A stretch of DNA of 64,000 nucleotides. It comes from Mesorhizobium sp. (GTDB lineage Bacteria; Pseudomonadota; Alphaproteobacteria; Rhizobiales; Rhizobiaceae). This document shows, piece by piece, positions 1 through 8,725 of the stretch; position 1 is the stretch's first letter, and each line of letters starts with the position of its first letter. The translations under genes and the position numbers were made by a program. The DNA lies in assembly GCF_023954305.1 (NCBI RefSeq), contig NZ_JAMLIG010000001.1, positions 1,488,001-1,552,000 on the forward strand, in the 5' to 3' direction. Under the pieces are notes generated by a model. It saw only the letters and a program-made list of their open reading frames with translations. It was not told the DNA's origin and did not search any database.

Positions 1-866
1 TGGTAGCTGTCGTTCCACCACATCGCCACTTCGACCGTGATGCCGTCGCGTTCGGCGCTGATGGCGATCGGCGAGGAAATCAGCGGCTTCTTGGCACGGT
101 CGAGATATCTGACGAACTCGATCAGGCCTCCGTCGTAGTGGAGTTCCTGCGCCTTGACGTCGGCGTGGCGCGCGTCGGTGAGCACGATGCGCACGCCTGA
201 GTTGAGGAAGGCAAGTTCGCGCAGCCTGTGCTCGAGAGTACCGTAGTCGAACTCGACCATGGTGAAAGTCTCGCTCGACGGCATGAACGTCACTTCGCTG
301 CCGCTGCGTCCTTCGAACGTGCCGGGTTCGTTGCGCGGCTCGTAGGCGCCTGTCACCTTCAACGGCGCATCGGCGTTGCCGTGGGTAAAGCTCATCTCAT
401 GAACCTTGCCGTCACGGCGGATCTTCAGCCTCAACCAGACCGACAGGGCGTTGACGACGGACACGCCGACGCCGTGCAGGCCGCCGGACACCTTGTAGGA
501 ATTCTGGTCGAATTTGCCGCCGGCATGGAGCTGGGTCATGATGACCTCGGCTGCGGAAACGCCTTCGCTGGCGTGAATGTCGGTCGGAATGCCGCGGCCA
601 TTGTCGGCGACGGTGCAGGACCCGTCGGGATTGAGCGTCACCGAGACGAGATCGGCATGGCCGGCAAGCGCTTCGTCGATGGCGTTGTCGACCACCTCGT
701 AGACCATGTGATGCAGGCCGGAGCCGTCGTCCGTGTCGCCGATATACATGCCCGGACGCTTGCGGACGGCGTCCAGTCCCTTGAGAACCTTGATGGAATC
801 GGCGCCGTACTCGGCCGGTTCGTGTCCGGAAGCGGCGGCGGCCGGAGTCTCGGTGTTTTCACTCAT
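1..866 (-). CDS. gyrB: DNA gyrase subunit B, N-terminal part (cut by window edge)
   Basis: This is the ATPase subunit of the type II topoisomerase that introduces negative supercoils. About 288 N-terminal residues are present and the rest lies beyond the window start. The GHKL ATPase signatures are clear: VRKRPGMYIGDTDD, then VYEVVDNAIDEALAG with the catalytic Glu and Mg-binding Asn, DNGRGIP, and the glycine-rich lid GGLHGVGVSVVNALS. The start at 866 gives an Ala-rich, non-conserved leader followed by a conserved core. ParE is the main alternative, but the TDDGSGLHHMVYEVVDNAID wording is that of GyrB. Confidence 0.96.
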   Translation of the reverse strand, partial: MSENTETPAAAASGHEPAEYGADSIKVLKGLDAVRKRPGMYIGDTDDGSGLHHMVYEVVDNAIDEALAGHADLVSVTLNPDGSCTVADNGRGIPTDIHASEGVSAAEVIMTQLHAGGKFDQNSYKVSGGLHGVGVSVVNALSVWLRLKIRRDGKVHEMSFTHGNADAPLKVTGAYEPRNEPGTFEGRSGSEVTFMPSSETFTMVEFDYGTLEHRLRELAFLNSGVRIVLTDARHADVKAQELHYDGGLIEFVRYLDRAKKPLISSPIAISAERDGITVEVAMWWNDSY

Positions 867-1180
867 GTAGTGCTTTCACTCCACCGCGCCGGTAAGACGC
901 CCGAGGAAGCGCCGAATCAGGCGCGCGACAGGTCCCAGATATAGGTGTTCAGGGCCATCATTCCAAGTTTCAGGCCGGCAGAAAGGGCCTTGTGCGACGG
1001 GTCTTCCCGAGGAATCCTCTTCTCCCACGGGGCAGCCTCCGTTGCGGCAGCGGAACCGGACCGAGGCCGGGGCGTTGCAGTGGATCAAGGTTCCGTAGGG
1101 GATCGTGACAGCTGTGGGGGCTAGCCCTATAGACTGCCATTCAAACATCTTCCGCCCGCCGCTCAGAGTATCCCGTCCCC
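867..1180. other. Intergenic region between gyrB and the HWE kinase
   Basis: This is a 314-bp divergent spacer. I see no credible gene in it. It must hold the gyrB promoter on the minus strand, and it carries an exact EcfG-type promoter on the plus strand at 1052-1076, listed separately. Confidence 0.6.
1052..1076 (+). promoter_or_regulatory. EcfG-type general stress promoter upstream of the HWE kinase
   Basis: GGAAC (1052-1056), 16 bp, then CGTT (1073-1076) matches exactly the alphaproteobacterial EcfG consensus GGAAC-N16/17-CGTT. Transcription would start near 1083, leaving a leader of about 98 nt before the kinase start at 1181. The match is seen directly; its activity is inferred. Confidence 0.6.
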
Positions 1181-3064
1181 ATGCCAGATACGATCTTTCC
1201 GCGCGCCGGCGGCAATGCCCCCAAAGGCATGAGCTCGGGCGAGATGCTGTCGCTCATCAACAGCTTCAAGTGGGATGCGACAGCCGTCGGGCCGACCCGG
1301 TCCTGGCCGGAATCGCTGCGCTCCACCGTGAGGATCATGCTCGCCTCCCCGGTCGCCATGGTGATGCTGATGGGCGAAAAGGGCGTCCTGGTCTACAACG
1401 ACGCCTACGCCGTGTTCGCCGGCCGTCGCCACCCCGAAATCCTCGGCAAGGAAGTCGCGATCGCATGGCCGGAGATCGCCGAGTTCAACACCGCGATCCT
1501 CAAGCGGGTGCTTGCGGGAGAGACCCTGTCGCTCGAAGACCAGAAGCTTACGCTCGACCGAACCGGCGTCTTCGAAGACGTCTGGCTGGACCTCGACTAC
1601 AGTCCCGTTCTGGACGACGCCGGCGAGCCGATCGCCGAGCTGGTCATCGTCAGCGAAACGACGAAGCGCGTCATGGCCGAGCGGGCACTTGCCCGCAGCG
1701 AGGAGCGGCTGTCACTGGCGCTCAATGCATCGGGAATCGTCGGCGTGTGGGATTGGGATCTCGCGGCAAACCGGGTTTCCGCCGACCGTCGGTTCGCCCA
1801 GATGTACGGCGTCAATCCGGACGAGGCCGAGTCGGGAGTGCCCATCGAGGCTTACCTGGACGGCATCCATCCGCAGGACCGACAGCAGGTTGCGGAGAGC
1901 ATCGCAGCGGCCCTCGAAGCCCGAGGGCCCTATCGGGGAGAGTACCGGCTCACGAACGCAGACGGGAGTATCCGGTGGGTGCTGGCGACCGGGACCGTCG
2001 TGGTCGATCCGGGCGGCGAGCCCGTGCGGCTTGCCGGTGTCGCGGTCGACATCACGGACAGCAAGGCGGCACAGGAAAGACTGGTCGAGAGCGAGGCGAA
2101 GTTCCGCGCAATTGCGGATTCGATGCCGCAGATGGTCTGGTCCACCCTGCCAGACGGTTTTCACGACTACTACAACGCGCGCTGGTATGAGTTCACCGGC
2201 GTTCCGGCCGGGTCGACGGACGGCGAAGGCTGGAACGGGATGTTCCACCCCGACGACCAGGACCGCGCCTGGGCGGCCTGGCGGCACTCGCTCGAAACGG
2301 GCGAGCCTTACCAGATCGAGTACCGGCTGCGCCACCATAGCGGCGAGTACAGGTGGACGCTCGGTCGCGCGATGCCGGTGCGCGATCCGCACGGCCAGAT
2401 CGTTCGCTGGTTCGGCACCTGCACCGACATCCACGCGACCAAGCTGGCTGCCGAGGAACGCGAGATCGTCGCGCAGGAACTCAGCCATCGCATCAAGAAC
2501 ATCTTCTCGGTTCTGAACGGCATTGTCTCGCTTTCGGCGCGCAGCCATCCGGAGCTGAAGCCGCTTGCCCAGACCCTGCGGGAGCGCATATCGGCTCTCG
2601 GCGTAGCCCACGACTTCGTCAGGCCGCATTCAGCCGCGTCTCGACCCGAAAAGGTTGGTGTGACCGTGCAGGGACTGATCGAAACACTTTTGCGGCCCTA
2701 CCGGGATCAGGGCGACGAGCGCCTTGCGATCACGGGAGCCGACACGCCGATCGACGACCGGTCCGCTACGCCGATCGCGCTTCTGTTCCATGAACTGGCG
2801 ACGAATTCGGCGAAATACGGTGCGCTTTCGGACCGCGCCGGCCATGTGTCGGTAGACATGTCGCTGACCGACGGCGAACTCGCCATCGACTGGAAGGAGA
2901 GCGGCGTCGCCATCGTTCCGCCCGAGCGCGAAGGGTTCGGCAGCCGGCTGATCGCGCTTGCGGTCGAGGGCCAGCTGTCCGGCAGACTGACCCGATCGTG
3001 GGAGAGTGACGGCCTGCGGGTGTCGGTGCGGATTCCGATGCGGTCTCTCAGGCGCTCTGCCTAG
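1181..3064 (+). CDS. PAS-domain HWE-family sensor histidine kinase
   Basis: A 627-residue sensor kinase with no obvious transmembrane segment, so probably cytosolic. Three PAS-like modules can be traced, at about residues 30-155, 170-300 and 305-425; the last ends in a PAC-like stretch. A dimerisation helix follows with ELSHRIKN, where the His near 435 is the phospho-acceptor. The ATPase domain carries LFHELATNSAKYGALS as N-box and DWKES near 569, the W-x-E that names the HWE family. Such kinases feed the general stress response or blue-light/redox sensing in Rhizobiales. The gene converges on a single-domain response regulator, overlapping it by 17 bp, and has an exact EcfG-type promoter upstream. 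The ligand of the PAS domains cannot be read from the sequence. Confidence 0.9.
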   Translation: MPDTIFPRAGGNAPKGMSSGEMLSLINSFKWDATAVGPTRSWPESLRSTVRIMLASPVAMVMLMGEKGVLVYNDAYAVFAGRRHPEILGKEVAIAWPEIAEFNTAILKRVLAGETLSLEDQKLTLDRTGVFEDVWLDLDYSPVLDDAGEPIAELVIVSETTKRVMAERALARSEERLSLALNASGIVGVWDWDLAANRVSADRRFAQMYGVNPDEAESGVPIEAYLDGIHPQDRQQVAESIAAALEARGPYRGEYRLTNADGSIRWVLATGTVVVDPGGEPVRLAGVAVDITDSKAAQERLVESEAKFRAIADSMPQMVWSTLPDGFHDYYNARWYEFTGVPAGSTDGEGWNGMFHPDDQDRAWAAWRHSLETGEPYQIEYRLRHHSGEYRWTLGRAMPVRDPHGQIVRWFGTCTDIHATKLAAEEREIVAQELSHRIKNIFSVLNGIVSLSARSHPELKPLAQTLRERISALGVAHDFVRPHSAASRPEKVGVTVQGLIETLLRPYRDQGDERLAITGADTPIDDRSATPIALLFHELATNSAKYGALSDRAGHVSVDMSLTDGELAIDWKESGVAIVPPEREGFGSRLIALAVEGQLSGRLTRSWESDGLRVSVRIPMRSLRRSA

Positions 3065-3488
3065 CGATGCCTGGGCCAACCGAATTGTTGTTGGCAAAGA
3101 GACGCATCGACGGCGGCGGCAAGGCGCTCTCGCGGCGCCGGTGGGCGACGGCGAAGCTGACCGCCTGACGCATCTCGTCATCATGGACCGGCTTGGGGAT
3201 GACACCCAGGGTACCCGGGACGCCGTCGCCAAGCTGGGCGGGATTGGCGGTCACGAAAACGACGGTGACGCCGTGCTTTTCCGCCAGCATCCGGCCGATC
3301 GCGGGTCCGGTCGGACCGTCACGAAGGTTCAGGTCCACGAGCGCTACTTCGGCATCGGCCGCGAGTTCTGCCGCCTTCATGCTGTCGGCGGCGATCCCGA
3401 CCGGCATGTGTCCGAGCTGCGTCACGACATGCTCGATTTCGATTGCGACGAATATCTCGTCTTCAACCACCAGGATTTTGCATGACAT
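3048..3488 (-). CDS. Single-domain response regulator (receiver)
   Basis: A 146-residue protein made of one CheY-like receiver. The acidic pocket VVEDE lies near the N-terminus, the phospho-acceptor is Asp52 in ALVDLNLRDG, the Thr switch sits in VVFVTANP, and the conserved Lys is in VIPKPVH. There is no output domain, so it is probably a phosphate relay or sink for an HWE kinase, as is common in Rhizobiales. The C-terminal 25 residues are a Pro/Arg-rich tail. Its 3' end overlaps the convergent kinase gene, its likely partner (inference). A near-consensus EcfG promoter lies about 40 bp upstream. Confidence 0.9.
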   Translation of the reverse strand: MSCKILVVEDEIFVAIEIEHVVTQLGHMPVGIAADSMKAAELAADAEVALVDLNLRDGPTGPAIGRMLAEKHGVTVVFVTANPAQLGDGVPGTLGVIPKPVHDDEMRQAVSFAVAHRRRESALPPPSMRLFANNNSVGPGIARQSA

Positions 3489-3531
3489 TTTCTACTGCCC
3501 ACTCATCACTTCAGCCCTGTCCGGGACTGTT

Positions 3532-3557
3532 AACGTCCAGCCCCCTCACATGGTTGC
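3532..3557 (-). promoter_or_regulatory. EcfG-like promoter upstream of the response regulator
   Basis: On the minus strand, GCAAC (3557-3553), 17 bp, then CGTT (3535-3532). This is one mismatch from GGAAC-N17-CGTT. The predicted start near 3525 leaves a leader of about 37 nt before the start codon at 3488. Confidence 0.45.
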
Positions 3558-3723
3558 AGCCTTGGTGCAAACACGCCGCTGGTCATACGATCGAAATAAT
3601 TCGTTAAATTTTTACGAAATCCCAGCGAGGCGGCACTTCGACCTGACATCCGGCCGATCATGCCGCAGTTGCGTATGCCTGTTCCCGCACTAGATTCAGG
3701 GGCGAACAGGAGCCCTCGGCCAG

Positions 3724-5094
3724 ATGGATGCAGCGCCCGCCCCCTTCGTGCCGCCCGCGCCGAAGCCGCGCACCGCGCCGCCTTCGTTCCTGGAAATGAT
3801 CCGGATCGTCTACAGGAACCCGCTCGAACTGTGGGGCGAGCCGTCCTACAACGAGCCATGGATCTCGGTCGGCGGCGTCGGCGGGCCGCTGGTCGTCGCC
3901 AATGATCCGGGCCTGATCCGGCACATTCTCGTCGACAACGTCAAGAACTACAAAATGTCGGTCGTCCGGCAGAAAATCCTGCGGCCGATCCTGCGCGACG
4001 GGCTGCTGACCGCCGAGGGCGAGGTGTGGAAGCGCTCGCGCAAGGCCATGGCGCCGGTGTTCACGCCCCGGCACATCTTCGGCTTCGCGAAGCCGATGCT
4101 GGAGCGGACGCGGGCCTTCGCCGACCGCTATGTGTCCGGCTCGAGGGTGGACGTTGCGCGCGACATGACGACGCTGACCTACGACATCCTCGCCGAGACG
4201 TTGTTTTCCGGCGAGATCGCGGCACCGCCGGGCACGTTCGAGAGCCAGATCGACCGCCTGTTCGAGACGATGGGCAGGGTCGATCCGCTCGACCTCCTGC
4301 GCGCGCCGGACTGGCTGCCCAGGATCACGCGCATCCGCGGCCGCAAGACGATGGCCTATTTCCGCGGCATCGTCGCCGCCACGATCGCGATGCGCGAGGA
4401 GCGGCTGAAGAAGGGTCCCGATAACGTCCCGCAGGATTTCCTGACGATGCTGCTCAAGGCGGAAGGCCCGGACGGCCTGACGCGCGGCGAAATCGAGGAC
4501 AACATCATCACCTTCATCGGCGCCGGCCACGAGACCACGGCCCGCGCGCTCGGCTGGACCATCTTCTGCCTGGCGGAATCGCCCTGGGAGCGCGAGAAGA
4601 TCGAGGCCGAGATCGACCAGGTGCTGGCGCGCGAACCGGACCCGGTGAAATGGCTCGACGCCATGCCGCTGACGCGCGCGGCCTTCGAGGAGGCGATGCG
4701 CCTCTATCCGCCGGCGCCGTCGATCAACCGCCAGCCGATCGAGGAGGACCGCTACGGCGACCTCGTGCTGCGCGAGGGCGCGACCGTGCTGGTCATGCCC
4801 TGGACGGTGCATCGGCACCGCAAGCTGTGGGAGAAGCCGGACGCGTTCATGCCGTCGCGCTTCCACCCGGAAAACCGCGACCGGGTCGATCGCTTCCAGT
4901 ATCTCCCCTTCGGCGCCGGCCCGCGCATCTGCATCGGCGCCAGCTTCGCCATGCAGGAGGCGGTGATCGCCCTTGCCGTGCTCCTCTCGCGCTTCCGCTT
5001 CGATACGGTCGCCGAGACAAACCCCTGGCCGGTGCAGAAGCTGACCACGCAGCCCGAGGGCGGTCTGCCGATGAGGGTGAGCGCGCGGAGCTAA
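3724..5094 (+). CDS. Cytochrome P450
   Basis: A 456-residue soluble haem-thiolate monooxygenase. The I-helix oxygen-activation motif GAGHETTA is near residue 265, the K-helix ExxR is in EEAMRLYPP near 322, and the haem loop FGAGPRICIG places the ligand Cys near 402. The length is that of a full bacterial P450. No ferredoxin or reductase gene adjoins it, so the redox partner and substrate are unknown. The region upstream holds an imperfect TTCGT/ACGAA dyad at 3600-3618, which may belong to its control. Confidence 0.92.
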   Translation: MDAAPAPFVPPAPKPRTAPPSFLEMIRIVYRNPLELWGEPSYNEPWISVGGVGGPLVVANDPGLIRHILVDNVKNYKMSVVRQKILRPILRDGLLTAEGEVWKRSRKAMAPVFTPRHIFGFAKPMLERTRAFADRYVSGSRVDVARDMTTLTYDILAETLFSGEIAAPPGTFESQIDRLFETMGRVDPLDLLRAPDWLPRITRIRGRKTMAYFRGIVAATIAMREERLKKGPDNVPQDFLTMLLKAEGPDGLTRGEIEDNIITFIGAGHETTARALGWTIFCLAESPWEREKIEAEIDQVLAREPDPVKWLDAMPLTRAAFEEAMRLYPPAPSINRQPIEEDRYGDLVLREGATVLVMPWTVHRHRKLWEKPDAFMPSRFHPENRDRVDRFQYLPFGAGPRICIGASFAMQEAVIALAVLLSRFRFDTVAETNPWPVQKLTTQPEGGLPMRVSARS

Positions 5095-5107
5095 CCCGAA
5101 GCATTGA

Positions 5108-5147
5108 TTTCCAAGGAAACTTGAGCTATATTTTCTTTCAGGGGAAA
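5108..5147 (+). promoter_or_regulatory. Putative operator/promoter of the Xre-RES toxin-antitoxin operon
   Basis: The perfect palindrome TTTCCAAGGAAA (5108-5119) is followed by a weaker related dyad, TTTCAGGGGAAA (5136-5147), just before the antitoxin start. An AT-rich stretch between them could serve as a -10 region. Paired dyads fit autoregulation by the HTH antitoxin (inference). The GGGGAAAGGA at 5141-5150 also acts as ribosome binding site for the GTG at 5158. Confidence 0.4.
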
Positions 5148-5157
5148 GGATACTATC

Positions 5158-5538
5158 GTGTCAGTGGCACGCAAGCTCGACCGTTCGCCGGACGCTTCGG
5201 CCGTGGCCGCCAAGGCGGTGACGCGCGCGGCTGAGCTGCTCGACGTCTCGGGCAAGGAACTCGCGGCGATCATCGGCGTGTCAGAAGCGAGCCTCTCCCG
5301 CATGAAGCGAGGCGACGCCGCATTCCGCCTTTCCGGCAAGCCGTACGAACTGGCGCTGATGTTCATCCGTCTCTACCGCTCGCTCGACGCCATCATGGGC
5401 GGCGACGACATCGCGTCCCGGCAATGGGTGCGGTCGGAGAATTCCGCACTTGGCGGCCAGCCGCTGTCCCGCATCAAGAGCATCGACGGGCTCGCCCATG
5501 TCCTCGCCTATCTGGACGCCCGACGCGCTCCGGTCTGA
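5158..5538 (+). CDS. Xre/MbcA/ParS-family antitoxin
   Basis: A 126-residue antitoxin of the type that neutralises RES-domain toxins. Residues 20-55 form an HTH-like segment (AAELLDVSGKELAAIIGVSEASLSRMKRG) and the C-terminal half (LFIRLYRSLDAIMGGD and the following W..SEN..L) is the DUF2384-type toxin-binding domain. It starts with GTG at 5158, with a purine-rich ribosome binding site. Its last 41 bp overlap the proposed toxin start at 5498, the usual translationally coupled order. It is probably an autorepressor through the dyads upstream. Confidence 0.85.
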   Translation: MSVARKLDRSPDASAVAAKAVTRAAELLDVSGKELAAIIGVSEASLSRMKRGDAAFRLSGKPYELALMFIRLYRSLDAIMGGDDIASRQWVRSENSALGGQPLSRIKSIDGLAHVLAYLDARRAPV

Positions 5539-6262
5539 GGCCAGGCCGTTCGAGGGGCGCTGCTGGCGTCTCGTCGAGGCACAACACCGCGTCTCCACGA
5601 TGAAACTGGTCGACACGCTTGACGAACAGGCGCTGCTCGAGGCGGAACTCGAACGGACGAAGCCGCCCGTGCCGCCGGAGTGCGCCGGGCTCCACCATCT
5701 GCTTTCGACGCCGTTCCGCTACGGTCGCTATCCCGGCAATTCGCGCTTTCGTCGGGAGGGGTATTCGCTAGGCGTCTATTATGCGGCCGAGTGGGACGAA
5801 ACCGCGGTCGCCGAAACCGTGTTCTACCGGCTGCTCTTCTTCGCGGAGAGCCCGCAGACGCCTTTCCCGCGCAATCCGCTGGAATTCACCGGGTTCGAGA
5901 CCGCCGTCGCCGCCCGGACAGCAATCGACCTCACGGTTTTGCCTCTCTCGGCCGACGAACGCTGGGCCCATCCGAGCGACTATTCGGCCTGCCTCGCGCT
6001 TGCCGATGCCGCGCGAGAAGCGGACGTGACGGCAATTCGATACCGGTCGGTGCGCGATCCGCAAGGCGGAGCGAACCTCGCGCTTCTGTCCTGCCTGGTC
6101 TTTTCTGCCCCGGCGCCGAGCCGTTACGCCACGTGGCGTATCGGCTTTTCCGGATATGGGGCGATCGCGTTGTGCGACCGCCCCGAGCGGCGTCTTTCGT
6201 TCGAACTCTCGCTCTTCACCGACGATCCCCGCCTGGAGCCTCTGACGAAGCGGCTCCGATAA
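5498..6262 (+). CDS. RES-domain toxin (NAD+-degrading family)
   Basis: A 254-residue protein with the RES fold. The family's Arg, Glu and Ser positions are seen in the RYGRYPGNSRFRREG region, AETVFYR and RYRSVRDPQGGANLALL. Characterised relatives (MbcT, ParT) kill or arrest cells by NAD+ phosphorolysis or hydrolysis, or by ADP-ribosylation of phosphoribosyl pyrophosphate synthetase. The paired upstream antitoxin supports that role. I chose the ATG at 5498, giving a 41-bp overlap; the frame is open further upstream but those residues are not RES-like. The gene ends two bases before the convergent cyclase. Confidence 0.82.
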   Translation: MSSPIWTPDALRSEARPFEGRCWRLVEAQHRVSTMKLVDTLDEQALLEAELERTKPPVPPECAGLHHLLSTPFRYGRYPGNSRFRREGYSLGVYYAAEWDETAVAETVFYRLLFFAESPQTPFPRNPLEFTGFETAVAARTAIDLTVLPLSADERWAHPSDYSACLALADAAREADVTAIRYRSVRDPQGGANLALLSCLVFSAPAPSRYATWRIGFSGYGAIALCDRPERRLSFELSLFTDDPRLEPLTKRLR

Positions 6263-6264
6263 TC

Positions 6265-7089
6265 CTACACCATCGCAAACACCCGCGCCGGGCCCCCGGT
6301 GCCGCCCCTGACCTTGGGCGCGCCGACGACGATCGTCGCACCCTTGGCCGGGAGGGCGTCGAGATTGGCGATACCCTCGATGCCGTAGCGGCCGGCCGGC
6401 AGCCAGGTGTTGTGGACGATGAAGTCGGGTGACTGGCCGAAGTCGAGCGACAGGGTATCGACGGCGATCGCCTTGGTGGTGCCCTCCAGCAGTTGTTTCA
6501 CCGCATCGACGTGGAAGCCGGGGAAGTGCATCGTCTTGCCGTCGGCGCCGAGATTGCGGAACTTGTCGGTGGCGACATGCGCGGCCCAGCCGGAATTCAT
6601 CGCGACGATGGCGCCGTCGGGGATCGGACCGTTGGCGTCGGTCCAGGCCTTGATGTCCTCGGGCGTCACCTGGGCATCCGAGTTGTCCGCCGCCTTGGCC
6701 TTGATGTCGATGACGACGAGCGGGGCGACGAGATCCTCGACAGGGAGCTCCGCGACCGACTTGCCGTCGGCGGTGAAGTGTAGCGGAGCGTCGATATGCG
6801 TGCCCGTATGCTCGCTGATGCGCAATTCGTAAAGATTGAACGTGTGCTCCTTGAAGTTGAACTTCTGCTCCATGAACAGCTGCTGGGCGCCGAAATAGGT
6901 CGGGAACATGTCGTAGAGTTCGTGGGTGAGATCGTGCGCCTTGGCGGGCGCGGCCGACTGCGCGAAAAGCGGCGCGGGCGCAGCCGCGGCGGCGACCGCG
7001 GCTCCGGTCGCGGCCAACCCGCCGCGGAACAGGGCGCGGCGCGACAGCATGTTCGTCTTGACGTTCTCAATGACGCAGGCGTGGCACAT
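6265..7089 (-). CDS. Tat-exported cyclase-family protein (kynurenine-formamidase-like)
   Basis: A 274-residue metal-dependent hydrolase of the cyclase superfamily. The signature HTGTHIDAPLHF (metal-binding His and Asp) is present, and the domain fills residues 45-270. The N-terminus has a short Cys-containing leader followed by SRRALFRGGLAA and an Ala-rich hydrophobic core ending AQSAA, which fits a twin-arginine signal peptide. GGAG lies eight bases before the start at 7089. Relatives open cyclic amides or lactones; the substrate here is unknown. Confidence 0.82.
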   Translation of the reverse strand: MCHACVIENVKTNMLSRRALFRGGLAATGAAVAAAAAPAPLFAQSAAPAKAHDLTHELYDMFPTYFGAQQLFMEQKFNFKEHTFNLYELRISEHTGTHIDAPLHFTADGKSVAELPVEDLVAPLVVIDIKAKAADNSDAQVTPEDIKAWTDANGPIPDGAIVAMNSGWAAHVATDKFRNLGADGKTMHFPGFHVDAVKQLLEGTTKAIAVDTLSLDFGQSPDFIVHNTWLPAGRYGIEGIANLDALPAKGATIVVGAPKVRGGTGGPARVFAMV

Positions 7090-7268
7090 GTCGATAACTC
7101 CGAAGGCTATTAGGACGATTCAGAGTGCAGACGAAAGTGCCGTTCCGCAAGGGAAGCATGTGCGACCTGGGAAGATGTCTACACAGTCGCCGCCGAGGGC
7201 AGCTAGGCTCAAGGAAGATCGCCAGGCTGCCGGGCTATGCTCGATCATCAGGACGCTGACGCGCCCGA

Positions 7269-8468
7269 TCAATCCTTGAGAAAATCTTCCAGTCCGATCG
7301 TAAAGGTGGGCGCATTCCCGTCCTTCACGGCATAGAGAGTCGCAGTAAAGTCGGTTGTGTAGGTAGTTACCGACTTTCTTGTTTTCTCAACCTTGGTATC
7401 GAACAAGACGCTCCGTTCGAACTCGCTCGCTTGCGGTTTGTCGAAGTCGCTGCAGTTTTCCAGCAGAGTCTGGCCATAGGCGAACTGGATCCGGTATCTG
7501 CCATCCGCAATTCCGCTGATGCTGGCCACGTCGTTTCGATAGACCAGGAACGAGTATGCCAGTTTTCGGCTGGCCTCATGGCGCACCTTGATGATTGCGT
7601 CGCCTTGGCTACTGTTTCGGATCGTCAGCTTATGCCCCCGTTTCCGTAGGCCTCCGTGTTTCGCCAGTATCTGTCCGTTTTGCGGCTTGTCTTCGCAGAG
7701 GGCCTTGTCGGGCAGCACGATGTCCTGGCTTTGGTCCGGAAAGTCACGAGGCAGCATTGACCGGACACAATCGTTCACGGCAGCCATTGCAGCGCGGGTT
7801 CCGTCCAGGGGAAAGGTCAGCGACGGTGATGTCTTGCCCGATACCTGAAGTGTTGCGGACCGCGAAATTTCCTCAACCAGATCGGCATCTGCGCCATACC
7901 GACCGGTAACAAGCCTCGAGCCTCCTTCGACATATGGCCGCTTGGTGCGGATGCCGTCGAAGACAATGGAAAGGGTTCGGTCTTCCGTTCCGGGAAGCTT
8001 GCCCGACAGGCCGAGCACGAAGTCGCCGGAATCTCTGAGTTTGCCCAAAACCAAGATGGCGTTGGCGGAGACAACCTTCCTTGCAAAGCATGCGGTTTCG
8101 CCGGACGCGAAGACGGTCCACCCGTCGACCACTCCCCATGCGCGGTCTTCCGGCCAAAAGTTGGACGTCGGAGATGCGGGTCGGTCCGAAACGGAATTGT
8201 CTTGTCTCGTGGCAGACTGCGGCGGATAGACTACGTGCGGAGGCAACGGTGCACGGACAACATCCCTGGGCCGCAAGACATACAACTGCTCCATGCCTGC
8301 GTAAGCGAGCGCAGTGATTATCGCAATTCCGATAGCTTTAAACCATTTCGATCGATTTCGCTTCGGAGAAAAATATCGAGCGGGCGGCAGTGAGAGATCG
8401 GTCCCGCATTTCCAACAGAAGCTGAAATGGGGTTGATTCCGCTCGCCGCACCGCGTGCATATCTGCAA
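7269..8468 (-). CDS. Zinc-ribbon membrane-anchored hypothetical protein
   Basis: A 399-residue protein. Residues 4-23 hold a zinc ribbon with two CxxC pairs (CTRCGE and CWKCGT). A single hydrophobic segment at about 44-62 (AIGIAIITALAYAGMEQLY) would place the remaining ~330 residues outside the cytoplasm. That large domain has no motif I recognise. The gene stands alone, divergent from the amino-acid ABC transporter. Function unknown. Confidence 0.6.
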   Translation of the reverse strand: MQICTRCGERNQPHFSFCWKCGTDLSLPPARYFSPKRNRSKWFKAIGIAIITALAYAGMEQLYVLRPRDVVRAPLPPHVVYPPQSATRQDNSVSDRPASPTSNFWPEDRAWGVVDGWTVFASGETACFARKVVSANAILVLGKLRDSGDFVLGLSGKLPGTEDRTLSIVFDGIRTKRPYVEGGSRLVTGRYGADADLVEEISRSATLQVSGKTSPSLTFPLDGTRAAMAAVNDCVRSMLPRDFPDQSQDIVLPDKALCEDKPQNGQILAKHGGLRKRGHKLTIRNSSQGDAIIKVRHEASRKLAYSFLVYRNDVASISGIADGRYRIQFAYGQTLLENCSDFDKPQASEFERSVLFDTKVEKTRKSVTTYTTDFTATLYAVKDGNAPTFTIGLEDFLKD

Positions 8469-8725
8469 TGGAACTACTCCAGATCACTGGTGCTGTGGGC
8501 CTGCGCTCTCTGGTTAGAGTATTATCTCTTACCATAAATCACATCCTGCTCGGTATTACATGCGGATCTGGCTCGGAGTGCAGCCTCAAGTTTCGCGATG
8601 CAACCTGGTGGTTGACGGCGTCGCGGCTGCCGGTCCATGCTGGCCTCGGACGGAGAGTTGGTCAGCGTGACGGGACAGCAAAACCGGCGCAAACGATATC
8701 CGATGCCCCGCGAAAGGCGTCGCGG

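Noticed and set aside
3658..4866. 402-aa minus-strand frame
   Set aside because: Antisense to the cytochrome P450; His/Arg/Asp-rich, no motif.
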